Assembly (NCBI GenBank): GCA_965209105.1
Contig: CBDBQB010000036.1
Location: 9,432-73,431 of the forward strand
Direction of reading: 5' to 3'
Source of the DNA: JAAELZ01 sp965209105
GTDB taxonomy: Bacteria > Pseudomonadota > Gammaproteobacteria > Arenicellales > Poriferihabitantaceae
DNA length: 64,000 nt
Shown in pieces: positions 8,548 through 18,712 of this stretch. Numbering within the stretch: the stretch's first letter is position 1; the number at the start of each line of letters is the position of its first letter. The translations under genes and the position numbers were made by a program. Under the pieces are notes generated by a model. It ran no database searches, was not told where the DNA came from, and was given only the letters and a program-made list of their open reading frames with translations.

Positions 8548-9621
8548 ATGAAATTTTTTCGGCTCAATCCATCTAACTCCGTATCAGGCCAAAGAACACG
8601 TAAGCCCGTGGTCAAAAAGTCTGTCGCCAAAAAATTGGCTAAACGGATTAAACCGGATCCCCGTACCCCCCTAAAAGAATATACGCAGTTTGAAGGCTAT
8701 ACCATTGGAAAACTAATCGGCCGTGGTAGTTTTAGTTTAGTCTATCAAGCTCACGAAGAGCCTAGCGGTAGTGAAGTTGTTATTAAGGAGTATTTCCCTA
8801 AACATTTTTCCAAGCGTTTACCTGACGACACCATCACACCGCTTGATGGCAAAAAATTGTTCACTTTTACCGAAGGTTTTAATCAGTTTTTTAATGAGGC
8901 AATGGCACTCAGAAAAATCAGCCATCCTAATGTGCTTAAAACCCACAATATGTTTCGCGCCAATCGGACGGCTTATTTGGTCTCGCTTCACAAAGGCGGG
9001 CGTGACCTGAAATGGTTTTTATCCTCTGTGAATGAATCCATGGATCAAGCATTGATCTATCAGGTATTTATGCCTCTGCTAAGCGCCTTGCATTTTTTAC
9101 ACGATGCTGAACTTCTACATCTAGATATCAAACCTGCGAACATTCTGCTGCAGCCAAATCGCGAACCCTTGTTATTGGATTTCGGTGCTGCCCAAGCAAT
9201 GACCAGCCGCAAACGCATAAGCCGAATGCAGACTCTCACACACGGTTTCGCGCCCCCCGAACAATATGATCGTAATCGTGCGCTTGGCCCTTGGACTGAT
9301 ATTTATGCGGTTGCTGCAACCCTATTTTACGGCATCGCCTGCAAACCGCCGGTCAAATCTAGAGACAGTAAATCCAAAAACCAGCTGTCCACCGCAAAGT
9401 TTGGTAAGCATTATGATTACGAACTCATTTCAGCCGTTAATCGTGCGCTCTCTTATACAGCTGAAAATCGTTACGACAATGTTGATGATTTTGCCAAGGC
9501 GCTACTCGCCGGTTCACAGTGGAAGTCCTTACGCGATTACGAAGTTCAAGCGATGAATTACGATCGCTTTGAGCTAAGTGCTCGCCAATCGCAAAGTGAT
9601 TTGGCTGCCTCTGTCGCGTAG
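8548..9621 (+). CDS. Hanks-type serine/threonine protein kinase
   Basis: The 357-residue cytoplasmic kinase has a basic N-terminal tail (about 1-40). The full catalytic domain follows: glycine loop GRGSFSLVY (58-66), Lys80 in VVIKEYFP, catalytic loop HLDIKPANIL (191-200, Asp193) and DFG at 211-213, then FAPPEQYDRN in the activation segment. The catalytic loop reads HLD instead of HRD, so it is a non-RD kinase. No membrane segment or sensor domain is seen. A close paralogue with the same order and length lies at 34.3-35.3 kb but is frameshifted. The substrate is unknown and no cognate phosphatase is adjacent. Confidence 0.9.
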   Translation: MKFFRLNPSNSVSGQRTRKPVVKKSVAKKLAKRIKPDPRTPLKEYTQFEGYTIGKLIGRGSFSLVYQAHEEPSGSEVVIKEYFPKHFSKRLPDDTITPLDGKKLFTFTEGFNQFFNEAMALRKISHPNVLKTHNMFRANRTAYLVSLHKGGRDLKWFLSSVNESMDQALIYQVFMPLLSALHFLHDAELLHLDIKPANILLQPNREPLLLDFGAAQAMTSRKRISRMQTLTHGFAPPEQYDRNRALGPWTDIYAVAATLFYGIACKPPVKSRDSKSKNQLSTAKFGKHYDYELISAVNRALSYTAENRYDNVDDFAKALLAGSQWKSLRDYEVQAMNYDRFELSARQSQSDLAASVA

Positions 9622-9712
9622 ACGTTCCCAGCCACGCTGGTTCTTCAAGCACACCCTTTAATTTCGCCCCTAATCTAGCTTTAATCAAAGCACCCCCCTC
9701 CTTTAATTACAC

Positions 9713-10555
9713 TTGCCGTACACAACGTTAATCTCTGCTAGGCAACTTGCCGCTGAATACGGCACTTGCCTGATTATTGATTGCAGGTTTTCCTTAGGCA
9801 AGCCTCGTTTAGGCGCGCAAACCTATCAAGATGGACATCTGCCGAATGCTGTATACGCGGATTTAGATTTAGACCTGTCTAGCAAAATTACCGCATTAAC
9901 TGGGCGTCATCCCTTACCCAATTTTACGCAACTTGTACGCAAACTTCGCGACTGGGGTGTGAGTAATGACTCACAGGTCGTCGTGTATGACGATGTCAGT
10001 GGCGGTTTCGCTTCTAGATTATGGTGGTTACTGCGTACGCTTGGACATTCAAATGTTGCCGTTTTAAATGGTGGCATTCAAGCTTGGGAAATGGCCGGGC
10101 AAATCATCACCAAATCAATCGAATCACCAAACTCTGGTTCTTTTGCCGGCCAAGCCAACCAGTCCGCATGGTGTGATGTTGATACGCTACAAACTCAGCT
10201 TAAACAAGCAAATTGCGTATTGATTGATGCACGCGCGGCAGAGCGTTTCAGCGGCGAGGACGAGCCTATCGATCCGATCGCTGGACACATTCCAGGTGCT
10301 GTCAATCTACCGGTGGCTGAAACGCTCGACAAGGAGGGGACTTTCCTTGACCCGCTCACTATCCGAGCTAGATACCTAAACGCGATGAGGGATATTCCAT
10401 CAAATCGGGTCATTCATAGCTGTGGTTCAGGTGTATTCGCCTGTATGGGTGTACTGGCAATGGAATACGCGGGTCTTGCTGGCTCTAAAATTTACCCCGG
10501 TTCGTGGAGCGAATGGATTCTAGACCCACAACGCCCTATCGCCACTGGCGAATAA
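9713..10555 (+). CDS. sseA: Thiosulfate/3-mercaptopyruvate sulfurtransferase
   Basis: The 280-residue protein has two rhodanese domains (about 5-130 and 155-275). The C-terminal active loop is SCGSGVFAC with Cys237 as sulfur acceptor. The CGSGV type of loop is typical of mercaptopyruvate sulfurtransferases, though thiosulfate use cannot be excluded. The start is a TTG codon giving MPYTTLISARQLA, chosen because it begins just before the first domain. There is no signal peptide, so it acts in the cytoplasm. It converges on gyrB with only 2 bp between the two stops. Confidence 0.85.
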   Translation: MPYTTLISARQLAAEYGTCLIIDCRFSLGKPRLGAQTYQDGHLPNAVYADLDLDLSSKITALTGRHPLPNFTQLVRKLRDWGVSNDSQVVVYDDVSGGFASRLWWLLRTLGHSNVAVLNGGIQAWEMAGQIITKSIESPNSGSFAGQANQSAWCDVDTLQTQLKQANCVLIDARAAERFSGEDEPIDPIAGHIPGAVNLPVAETLDKEGTFLDPLTIRARYLNAMRDIPSNRVIHSCGSGVFACMGVLAMEYAGLAGSKIYPGSWSEWILDPQRPIATGE

Positions 10556-10557
10556 GG

Positions 10558-12975
10558 CTATACGTCTAAATTGGATACGTTAAATGCGTTTCGTTCGATA
10601 AAGTCACGTCGTGGTTCAACCTGATCGCCCATTAATATAGTAAAGGTTTCGTCCGCACTCACTGAATCTTCAATATTGACTTGCAATAATCGACGCGAAG
10701 CTGGATCCATTGTGGTTTCCCAAAGTTGCTCCGGATTCATCTCACCCAAGCCCTTATACCGTTGAATATACAAGCCTTTACGAGCTTGCTTCATCAACCA
10801 TTCCAAGCCTTCTTTAAAGCGAGCGACCTCCTCGGCTTGATCACCGCGCGCCATCGTCAGCGGTTGACCGTCAAAAACTGATATGCGCGCACCATAGGCA
10901 ACCAAGGTTCGATACTCGGCGCTATCAAAAAAGCTCGATTCAAGCCTCGCAAAATTAGTCAAGCCGTGACGATAACGCTCTATTTCCAAGCCAAGCTGAG
11001 CGGGTGAGTCTTCGCTAATTTCTGACATGGCGGGACGAATTTGATACTTGCCACCTTCAATTGGCACCACCTTTAGTTCTTCTTGTAGCTGCTCAGCGAC
11101 GAGCTTGAGTTTCTTCTTATCATCAAAATCCTCGCGTGTAATCGGCGGGATACGCGCCAAGGCATCCAATACCTGCGCATCATAATGTTGCGACAAACGT
11201 TCAAGCATCGCTGTCGTGGCGTAGTACTCATGCGCAAGGGTCTTTAAAGCTTCGCCCTCTAGCATTACATCGTTGGCGGTAATTTTCGTCCCGTCCAGCG
11301 CAATGCTGAGCAAATATTCACGTAAAGCAGGGTCATCTTTTAAATACAACTCGCGCTTTTTAGCCTTCACTTTATACAGCGGCGGTTGAGCGATATAGAC
11401 GTAACCCCTCTCAATCAGCGCAGGCATCTGCCTAAACAAGAAGGTTAGCAACAAAGTGCGAATATGCGAGCCATCCACATCCGCATCCGTCATCAGAATA
11501 ATTCGGTGATAACGCAATTTGTCTGGATCAAAATCTTCCTTGCCGATCCCTGTGCCCAGCGCCGTAATTAAGGTGGTGACTTCTTCAGAAGACAGCATCT
11601 TATCGAAGCGCGCTTTTTCTACATTTAGAATCTTGCCCTTCAAGGGCAAAATGGCTTGCGTACGACGATCACGCGCCTGTTTGGCCGACCCACCCGCTGA
11701 ATCGCCCTCGACTAAGTACAATTCACACAAACTAGGGTCTTTCTCCTGACAATCCGCCAATTTACCCGGCAAGCCGCCTAAATCTAGGGCGCTCTTTCTG
11801 CGCGTCATATCACGTGCTTTACGCGCGGCTTCACGCGCAGTGGCGGATTCAACAATGCGTTGAACGATAACCTTTGCCTCGGCAGGGTTTTCTTGCAAGA
11901 AATCATTGAAACGATCTGACAGCAATGATTCAACCGGCGCCCGCACCTCCGAAGACACTAGCTTATCCTTAGTCTGGGACGAGAACTTTGGATCAGGCAC
12001 TTTAACCGATAATACCGCCGTGATCCCTTCCCGGCAGTCGTCTCCTGTCAGTGACACCTTGGCTCTTTTATCTAGGCCAGTTGAAGTCGCATATTTCGTC
12101 AAAGTACGCGTTAGCGCTGCACGAAACCCTGCCAAATGTGCGCCACCATCGCGCTGTGGAATATTATTGGTAAAGCACGAGACGTTTTCCTGATAAGAAT
12201 CATTCCATTGAAACGCGGCCTCCACCTCAACATCATTCTTCTCTGCTTGCATATGAAAGATGCTGGGATGGATCGCTGTTTTTTGTCTATTTCGATACTC
12301 GACAAACGCACGGATACCGCCCTCATAATGGAATACCTTTTCTGCTTGATTACGCTCGTCATACAGCTCGATGTGAATCCCAGAGTTTAAAAAGGACAGC
12401 TCGCGTAAACGCTTAACCAATATATCAAAATGAAACAAAATATTGGTAAAAATAGTCGCACTGGGCTTGAAAGTAACCACTGTGCCGGTTCGATCTGATT
12501 TGCCGACTATGGCCAAATCAGCTTCTGGCACGCCCAGTTTATAGTGCTGTTCGTATTCATTTCCTTCACGGTAGATCGTCAGCTTAAGGTGATCCGACAA
12601 GGCATTGACGACCGAGACTCCAACGCCATGTAAACCGCCCGACACCTTATACGCGTTTTGGTCAAACTTGCCGCCCGCGTGAAGCACCGTCATGATCACT
12701 TCCGCGGCTGATTTTCCCTCATCTTTTAATATGCCCGTCGGAATACCGCGCCCGTCATCCTCAACCGTAATTGACTCGCCCGCGTGAATTCGTACGGTAA
12801 TTTTGCTGCAGTGTCCGGCTAAGGCTTCATCGATAGAGTTATCCACCACCTCAAACACCATGTGGTGCAGGCCCGTGCCATCGTCGGTATCCCCGATATA
12901 CATGCCCGGACGCTTACGCACGGCGTCGAGACCTTTAAGGACTTTTATATTGTCGGAACCGTAGTCTTCAGACAT
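10558..12975 (-). CDS. gyrB: DNA gyrase subunit B
   Basis: The ATPase subunit of gyrase, 805 residues. The GHKL ATPase has VLKGLDAVRKRPGMYIGD, VDNSIDEALAG and DDGRGIP. The TOPRIM part has EGDSAGG, PLKGKILNVEK and TDADVDGSHI. The C-terminal QLWETTMDP is present. Length fits GyrB, and ParE is less likely given GDTDDGTGLHHMVFEVVDN. Three in-frame codons upstream give an alternative start at 12984; the ATG giving MSEDYGSDNIKV aligns best with known GyrB. The usual neighbours dnaA, dnaN and recF are not here, so gyrB stands alone. Confidence 0.96.
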   Translation of the reverse strand: MSEDYGSDNIKVLKGLDAVRKRPGMYIGDTDDGTGLHHMVFEVVDNSIDEALAGHCSKITVRIHAGESITVEDDGRGIPTGILKDEGKSAAEVIMTVLHAGGKFDQNAYKVSGGLHGVGVSVVNALSDHLKLTIYREGNEYEQHYKLGVPEADLAIVGKSDRTGTVVTFKPSATIFTNILFHFDILVKRLRELSFLNSGIHIELYDERNQAEKVFHYEGGIRAFVEYRNRQKTAIHPSIFHMQAEKNDVEVEAAFQWNDSYQENVSCFTNNIPQRDGGAHLAGFRAALTRTLTKYATSTGLDKRAKVSLTGDDCREGITAVLSVKVPDPKFSSQTKDKLVSSEVRAPVESLLSDRFNDFLQENPAEAKVIVQRIVESATAREAARKARDMTRRKSALDLGGLPGKLADCQEKDPSLCELYLVEGDSAGGSAKQARDRRTQAILPLKGKILNVEKARFDKMLSSEEVTTLITALGTGIGKEDFDPDKLRYHRIILMTDADVDGSHIRTLLLTFLFRQMPALIERGYVYIAQPPLYKVKAKKRELYLKDDPALREYLLSIALDGTKITANDVMLEGEALKTLAHEYYATTAMLERLSQHYDAQVLDALARIPPITREDFDDKKKLKLVAEQLQEELKVVPIEGGKYQIRPAMSEISEDSPAQLGLEIERYRHGLTNFARLESSFFDSAEYRTLVAYGARISVFDGQPLTMARGDQAEEVARFKEGLEWLMKQARKGLYIQRYKGLGEMNPEQLWETTMDPASRRLLQVNIEDSVSADETFTILMGDQVEPRRDFIERNAFNVSNLDV

Positions 12976-13469
12976 GCAAAACACCGCTAATTTAGAGCCC
13001 AGAATTATACCATAGGCAGTGCTATTTCGTATTTCTAAATTTCATTTTATGTCGTTGTTTTAAATGAATATTATTGGCTTTTCTCCGCCGTAAAAAATTT
13101 ATCGGATTGGCACGGCATCGCCGACTTTTTTGAGGAGGGTCGCGCAAATTTAGGTCAACACTCTGCCCTGCAAAAACCAGCCGAAATCTTCACTTGAGGC
13201 CTCAACATATTGTAGTGAGCGCAGCGCGGCATTCTACGATCACAAAATCACTGGGTACTGGATAGCTTCACCAAAGGTTCGCAGAGGCCGAAAAATATTA
13301 GCAAAACCCCAAATGCACCCCAACTTAATACTAGATTATCGAGCAGATATGGACGGAAATAAGACTCAGATGATCGACCCAAACCATGCAATTCAATTGT
13401 GATTATCTTTCAAGACCGCTATTATCAATTTCCAAATCACCCTTTTACTGATCAGACCCTTTTCCCGCC
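12976..13469. other. Intergenic region upstream of gyrB
   Basis: Nearly 500 bp between gyrB (minus) and the CopZ-type gene (plus). It must contain the promoters of both. I see no ORF with a recognisable product, no tRNA and no hairpin of note. Confidence 0.4.
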
Positions 13470-13892
13470 ATGACCGACTGCTGCGACCCAAAGCCCCCTA
13501 GCGCCGCAAAGAAACTCGCCTGCCCTGTGTGTCAGCAGCTTGCCAATACCCTCCCCTCGTCAACCGTAGCACTCCACATAAAACGCCCCTGGGCGAATGC
13601 GCTGGGTAATCAAAACATCTATTTTTGTGGTTCTAGCCACTGCGATACCGTCTATTTTGGCGACGAGGGATTGTCTATTCGTCAAAACGAGATGCGCACC
13701 GAGGTCGGCATTAAGGCAAGCAATGATGCGTCTGCGACCGTCTGTTATTGTTTCGGTGTGTCGTTTAGTGCGGCCAAGGAAAACCCCGATCTGCGTAAGT
13801 TCGTTGTTGAGCAAACCCGTAAAAAAGTCTGCGCTTGCGCGGTTGTCAATCCTGCTGGACGCTGCTGCTTGAAGGATTTTCCTAAAGTTTAG
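13470..13892 (+). CDS. CopZ N-terminal-type Zn/[2Fe-2S] protein
   Basis: The 140-residue protein has the cysteine layout of the zinc and [2Fe-2S] domain found at the N-terminus of archaeal CopZ: Cys4-Cys5, Cys18-x2-Cys21, Cys53-x4-Cys58, Cys92-x-Cys94, Cys121-x-Cys123 and Cys132-Cys133. Supporting motifs are VYCFG-like VCYCFGVSF and NPAGRCCL. The copper-binding HMA domain of true CopZ is absent. Roles proposed for the family include copper handling or redox, but that is not shown for stand-alone versions. No copper ATPase is adjacent. Confidence 0.75.
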   Translation: MTDCCDPKPPSAAKKLACPVCQQLANTLPSSTVALHIKRPWANALGNQNIYFCGSSHCDTVYFGDEGLSIRQNEMRTEVGIKASNDASATVCYCFGVSFSAAKENPDLRKFVVEQTRKKVCACAVVNPAGRCCLKDFPKV

Positions 13893-13913
13893 TTCGGCCG
13901 TATTAGACGCCGC

Positions 13914-14936
13914 CTAACGAAGCATGCTCGCCCTGCCACCGAGCGCCAGCCCTAGGCGTTCGATTTCTTCCCAAATATCTTTGTTATTGAGGCCACGCTG
14001 CCCTTTAACCATGGCATCTAGATCAGCCATCTTGCTGTGAATTCTTTGCCAGCCGATATGACTGACGCGTGCCAGCGCACCGTTGACCAATCGCTCGCGA
14101 CTGGACCAAATCCCCAAGCGTTTGAATAGGGGTTGTATCTGCTGCCCCATCGCCTTGGCATAGGACAAATCAAGCAGCTTGGTGGTTTCTCGAATCAAGG
14201 CCGCGATGATCAAAATCGGCTCCGTTTTCTCGCCTTTTAAGCTGCCTAATATTCGCACTGCGCGAGCCGATTCGCCGGCTAGACAAGCGTCTACAAAGGC
14301 AAAGCTGGTGAATCTTGCTTGGTCTGAAATGAGCGCCTGAACTAGATCGGCGCTGAGTGTCTGCCCTTCGCTATGCAAGCGCAAAAAATTGATTTCCTGC
14401 GCTGCCGCTAACAAATTTCCTTCAACGTAATGAGCAATCAGCTTCGCCACCCCGGGATCGGCATTGATGCCTGATTTTTTAAGACGCTCATCAATCCAGC
14501 CAACGATTTGGTAGGTTTGAACCTTGGCTGCTTCAACGCTCGCTCCAGCGGACGCTAAGGCTTTAAACCACTTGCTGTTTTGCGCGCGCTTGTCTATTTC
14601 TCCACTGATCACCAGCAACACCGTATCTGGCGGTGGCTTTTCGCAATGAGCAATCAAGGTTTTAGCGCCTTTATCGCCTGGGCGCCCAGTCGGCATGCGT
14701 AACTCAATGACGCGCTTTTGCGCGAATAGAGACATGGCCTGACCGCTGGCCAATAAGCTATCCCAATCAAAGCCTTGTTCAACCGATAGCTTTTCACGCT
14801 CAAGGTAGCCATGTTCACGACAAGCCTCACGCAAGTCGTTAAGCGCCTCTTCGATAATCAGAGGCTCGGCACCAAATAAATGATAGACCGGCGAAAGCTC
14901 AGTTTGCTTTGCCAGTTGGTAGGGAGAGCATTTCAA
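13914..14936 (-). CDS. holA: DNA polymerase III delta subunit
   Basis: The 340-residue product fits HolA, the clamp-loader subunit that opens the beta clamp. It has YHLFGAEPLIIEEAL at the start, LFAQKRVIELRMPTGRPGDKG, and the helical C-terminal collar region with IWSSRERLVNGAL. It lies 48 bp downstream of lptE in the canonical leuS-lptE-holA order, which supports the call. The next gene in many relatives, nadD, is not present; the CopZ-type gene converges on holA instead. Confidence 0.92.
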   Translation of the reverse strand: MKCSPYQLAKQTELSPVYHLFGAEPLIIEEALNDLREACREHGYLEREKLSVEQGFDWDSLLASGQAMSLFAQKRVIELRMPTGRPGDKGAKTLIAHCEKPPPDTVLLVISGEIDKRAQNSKWFKALASAGASVEAAKVQTYQIVGWIDERLKKSGINADPGVAKLIAHYVEGNLLAAAQEINFLRLHSEGQTLSADLVQALISDQARFTSFAFVDACLAGESARAVRILGSLKGEKTEPILIIAALIRETTKLLDLSYAKAMGQQIQPLFKRLGIWSSRERLVNGALARVSHIGWQRIHSKMADLDAMVKGQRGLNNKDIWEEIERLGLALGGRASMLR

Positions 14937-14984
14937 GAGACGCGAAGGGAAGGGTGCGCAACACTCAGTGCTGACGCCAAAGAT

Positions 14985-15470
14985 TTATTTAATCTTGCTG
15001 ATCCGTCTGAGCATTTGTGCGACCACTTCTTTGAGCATATCGTCCTTTAAGAAAGTCTCTTTACGCTCAAACAATAGGATGTTCTCGGCATCATACTCTA
15101 GCGTGCGCGATTGGCTCACCCGATGCTTTTGCAAAGAATTTTTCTCCGCATCAAGCACTTCATATTCAACCAGATACTTAAGGGTATAACTGCTTACGAT
15201 GCCATTGCTGTCTGTGCCGTTTACATCTTTCTTATACTCGATGTTGCTTAAATCTAGCACCGCTGACCCCTGATCTGCTGCGACCAAAACAATATCACTG
15301 AACTCCAAACTCTTGCCCAATTGTTTAACCAAACCCGCGTCATCGCCAATGATATGAATCTGCTTTAGGCTGTCCGGCACGTTTATCTTGCCACGCAAAT
15401 GAAAACCACAGGCGCTTAGGCTGAGGCCTAGCACTAAGACGATAAGTGAGCGAGAAATAATGGTCGACAT
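14985..15470 (-). CDS. lptE: LPS-assembly lipoprotein LptE
   Basis: A 161-residue outer-membrane lipoprotein that plugs LptD and delivers LPS to the cell surface. The signal peptide ends in the lipobox LSAC with Cys21 as the lipid-modified residue, followed by GFHLRGK, the hallmark start of mature LptE. It is located between leuS and holA as in most gammaproteobacteria. Export partners LptA, LptB and LptC are encoded at 21.9-23.7 kb. Confidence 0.93.
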   Translation of the reverse strand: MSTIISRSLIVLVLGLSLSACGFHLRGKINVPDSLKQIHIIGDDAGLVKQLGKSLEFSDIVLVAADQGSAVLDLSNIEYKKDVNGTDSNGIVSSYTLKYLVEYEVLDAEKNSLQKHRVSQSRTLEYDAENILLFERKETFLKDDMLKEVVAQMLRRISKIK

Positions 15471-15531
15471 AACGATCTGTTTGAGTCTAGTTATTGTGGC
15501 GTATGATTATAGCGAGATATTAAGGGGATTG

Positions 15532-18000
15532 TCAGACAACTATGCTGACCAATCGGCCCGGCACGACAATCACTTTTTTCACCACCTTACCTTCTATATG
15601 TCGTATCACACCCGCACAGGCGAGCGCGGCTTGTTCTATTTGTGCCTTGGACTCATCACGTGCCACTTCAATTTCATCGCGTTTTTTGCCGTTCACTTGC
15701 ACGACCAAACTGATTGTGTCGGTTACCAAGGCCGACTCATCCAAGACTGGCCAAGCAGCGTCGATTACATCACCCTCGGCGCCGATGGTTTGCCATAAGA
15801 CATGTGCAATGTGCGGCACGATCGGCGAGAGCACCTTAATCATTAAAACATTGGCTTCGCAAAATGCCATATCTAGGTCAGTATTCACGCCCAGTTGGAG
15901 TTTCTCAAGCGTGTTCAGCAATTCCATCGCAGCAGCGATCACTGTGTTGTACTGGTGCCGTCCAAAATCATGCTCCAGCTTTTTAAACTGCGTGTGCAAA
16001 GTATTGCGTAAGGCACGTGCTGATTGGTCTTCTACCGCCGCCCAAGCATTGGTATCTAAGCTGGAAAGATTTTGGCGCAAACTTTCTCGATGAGTATCGA
16101 CCAGTGCCCACCAGCGTTTTACAAAACGGTGCGCTCCCGCCACCGCATCATCGTTCCACTCTAAAGATTGCTCAGGTGGCGCGGCAAACATCACAAATAA
16201 CCGCACCGTATCCGTGCCGTATCGATCGATCATCGATTGAGGATCAACCGTATTGCCTTTAGATTTAGACATCTTGGTGCCATCTTTCAGCACCATGCCC
16301 TGCGTCAACAAGCGCGTGAATGGCTCATCACTGTCGACCAAACCCTCATCGCGCATCAATTTATGAAAAAAGCGCGCGTAGAGTAAATGCAGGACGGCGT
16401 GTTCAATGCCGCCAACATATTGATCAACCGGCAACCAATAGTTCGCGCGCTCATCTAGCATCGCCGAATCGTTGTCGGGGCAGGTATAACGTGCGTAGTA
16501 CCACGACGATTCAAAAAAGGTGTCGAAGGTATCGGTTTCGCGATGCCCCGGTGCATCACTGCCTGGAACGGGCGTGTTAATAAATTCAGGGTCGGATTTT
16601 ATCGGCGAGTTGACGCCTGAAAACGCCACATCCTCGGGCAATCTAACGGGTAAATCTTCGACGGGTACCACATGCAAGCCTTCCTTCTCATCATACACAA
16701 TGGGGATCGGGCAGCCCCAATAGCGCTGCCGAGAGACGCCCCAATCGCGTAGACGATAGTTGACTTGACGCGAGCCCTTGCCGGCGCGCTCCATCTGGTC
16801 GATAATCGCTTCAAAAGCCTGCGCAAAATCTAGGCCATCAAACTCGCCCGAATTTACCACACGGCCATCTTTGGCGGTAAATGCGCCCAGGGCAAAATCA
16901 TGCGCTTCGCCGCCCACAGGCTCGATCACCGGACGAATTTCGATGTCGTGCTTGCGCGCAAATTCCCAATCTCGATCATCGTGCGCCGGCACCGCCATAA
17001 CCGCGCCTGTGCCATAGCCCATTAAGACAAAGTTAGCTGCCCAAATCTCTACGCGCTCACCCGACAAGGGATGTATCGCTTGGATGCCAAGGGGCATGCC
17101 CTTTTTCTCCATGGTCTCCATGTCCGCTTCCGAGGTTTTGACGTTTCGACAGGCATCGATAAACGAGGCCAGTACAGGATTATTTTCCGCTGCCGCGAGC
17201 GCCAAAGGGTGTTCCGCTGCCACCGAAACAAAGGTCACCCCCATAATCGTATCGGGTCGGGTGGTGTAAACCGACAGCGGCGCATGACCGGGCACCTCAA
17301 AGCTAAATTCCAGCCCTTCAGAGCGGCCAATCCAGTTACGCTGCATGGTACGCACCGCATCCGGCCAGCCATCCAAACCTTCTATATCGTCGAGCAGCTC
17401 TTGCGCATATTTTGAAATCGCGATAAACCATTGGGGGATTTTCTTGCGCTCTACCGGCGCACCGGAGCGCCAGCCTTTGCCATCAACCACCTGTTCATTG
17501 GCCAGAACGGTTTGCTCAACCGGATCCCAGTTGACCTCGGCCATTTTCTTGTAAGCCAACCCTTTTTCGACCAGTTTGGTGAAAAACCACTGCTCCCATT
17601 TGTAATACTGCGGCGTACAAGTCGCGAGTTCACGACTCCAGTCGTAAGCAAAGCCCAGGCGTTTGAGCTGCTTTTTCATGTAGGCGATATTCTCATACGT
17701 CCATTTAGCGGGCGGCATCTTGTGTTTAATCGCCGCATTTTCCGCAGGCAATCCGAATGCGTCCCAGCCCATCGGTTGCAGCACATTTTTGCCCAACATG
17801 CGCTGATAGCGACTGATTACATCGCCGATGGTGTAATTACGCACATGCCCCATATGCAGTTGCCCCGAGGGATAGGGCAGCATCGACAAACAATAAAATT
17901 TGGGCTTGTCGCTGTCTTCGCTGACTTTAAAGCTCTCAGCCTGCTCCCAATAAGCCTGCACATCAACTTCAATTCTAGCGAAATCATATTCCATTGGCAT
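15532..18000 (-). CDS. leuS: Leucyl-tRNA synthetase
   Basis: This class I synthetase charges tRNA-Leu. The 822-residue product has the HIGH motif as HMGH (49-52) after FYCLSMLPYPSG, a CP1 editing domain (about 220-415), DTFDTFFESSWY, and KMSKS near residue 576. It is somewhat shorter than the E. coli enzyme (860) but has all the parts. Two ATG codons six bases apart (MPMEYDF) are both possible starts. It heads the leuS-lptE-holA unit and is divergent from the CYTH gene. Confidence 0.95.
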   Translation of the reverse strand: MPMEYDFARIEVDVQAYWEQAESFKVSEDSDKPKFYCLSMLPYPSGQLHMGHVRNYTIGDVISRYQRMLGKNVLQPMGWDAFGLPAENAAIKHKMPPAKWTYENIAYMKKQLKRLGFAYDWSRELATCTPQYYKWEQWFFTKLVEKGLAYKKMAEVNWDPVEQTVLANEQVVDGKGWRSGAPVERKKIPQWFIAISKYAQELLDDIEGLDGWPDAVRTMQRNWIGRSEGLEFSFEVPGHAPLSVYTTRPDTIMGVTFVSVAAEHPLALAAAENNPVLASFIDACRNVKTSEADMETMEKKGMPLGIQAIHPLSGERVEIWAANFVLMGYGTGAVMAVPAHDDRDWEFARKHDIEIRPVIEPVGGEAHDFALGAFTAKDGRVVNSGEFDGLDFAQAFEAIIDQMERAGKGSRQVNYRLRDWGVSRQRYWGCPIPIVYDEKEGLHVVPVEDLPVRLPEDVAFSGVNSPIKSDPEFINTPVPGSDAPGHRETDTFDTFFESSWYYARYTCPDNDSAMLDERANYWLPVDQYVGGIEHAVLHLLYARFFHKLMRDEGLVDSDEPFTRLLTQGMVLKDGTKMSKSKGNTVDPQSMIDRYGTDTVRLFVMFAAPPEQSLEWNDDAVAGAHRFVKRWWALVDTHRESLRQNLSSLDTNAWAAVEDQSARALRNTLHTQFKKLEHDFGRHQYNTVIAAAMELLNTLEKLQLGVNTDLDMAFCEANVLMIKVLSPIVPHIAHVLWQTIGAEGDVIDAAWPVLDESALVTDTISLVVQVNGKKRDEIEVARDESKAQIEQAALACAGVIRHIEGKVVKKVIVVPGRLVSIVV

Positions 18001-18058
18001 GGGTCTTGGCGTAAATTATGCGCGTGTAATCTTTGAAGGTCGCGATTCTACCTTAAGC

Positions 18059-18712
18059 ATGTCTGTGAAACACCACATCGAACAGGAAATAAAGCTCACT
18101 GCGCCCGACGCATCGACGCTTAACAATATACTCACCAGCCCCTTGCTTACTCGGGCACTTGAACCGGCATATATGGTGGACGAACCGTTGCGCTTACACG
18201 CGCGCTATTACGACACCCATGATTGGGCCTTGTTCAAGCTTGGATGGTCGCTCAGAACACGTTTTGAAGGTGATGCCCATATTTGCGCACTCAAACGCAA
18301 TCATTCGATCATCGGTGGGCATTCCCGCTGCGAGGAAATTGAGCAGCCCGTGGCGACTGCATTTAACTCGGTGGCTGATATTCCCTCTGGAACGATTGCA
18401 ACAGCGATTTTATCTGCGCTCTCGCCAAAAACCCAATTGCTCACGCGTGTTAAGGTCAATATGCTGCGCAGCAAGCGATTGCTGCGTGTCGATCAAACCT
18501 TACTCGAACTGGCCAGCGATAGCGGCGAGATATTGGCCAATGGACGGGCCGTCCACCTTGACGAGCTTGAGTTAGAACTCATTGAAGGCGATATTCAAAA
18601 CGCCGCCAGCATCGCCTTTGTAGATCAATTAATCGATCAATTTAAGCTACGCCCATCGAAATACTCTAAGCACCAAATAGGGCTTATGCAATACGATTTA
18701 ATTGGACATTGA
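18059..18712 (+). CDS. CYTH-domain protein (triphosphatase-like)
   Basis: The protein is 217 residues from the chosen ATG. It begins with the CYTH signature HIEQEIKL, a variant of ExExK, and has RYYDT, SLRTRFEGD, CALKRN and a C-terminal ELELELIEGD. These charged strands line the triphosphate tunnel of the family. The E. coli relative YgiF hydrolyses inorganic triphosphate; the substrate here is inferred only. An upstream ATG at 17999 overlaps leuS and adds 20 residues without family similarity. The TGA stop lies within the first copy of a heptamer repeat. Confidence 0.82.
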   Translation: MSVKHHIEQEIKLTAPDASTLNNILTSPLLTRALEPAYMVDEPLRLHARYYDTHDWALFKLGWSLRTRFEGDAHICALKRNHSIIGGHSRCEEIEQPVATAFNSVADIPSGTIATAILSALSPKTQLLTRVKVNMLRSKRLLRVDQTLLELASDSGEILANGRAVHLDELELELIEGDIQNAASIAFVDQLIDQFKLRPSKYSKHQIGLMQYDLIGH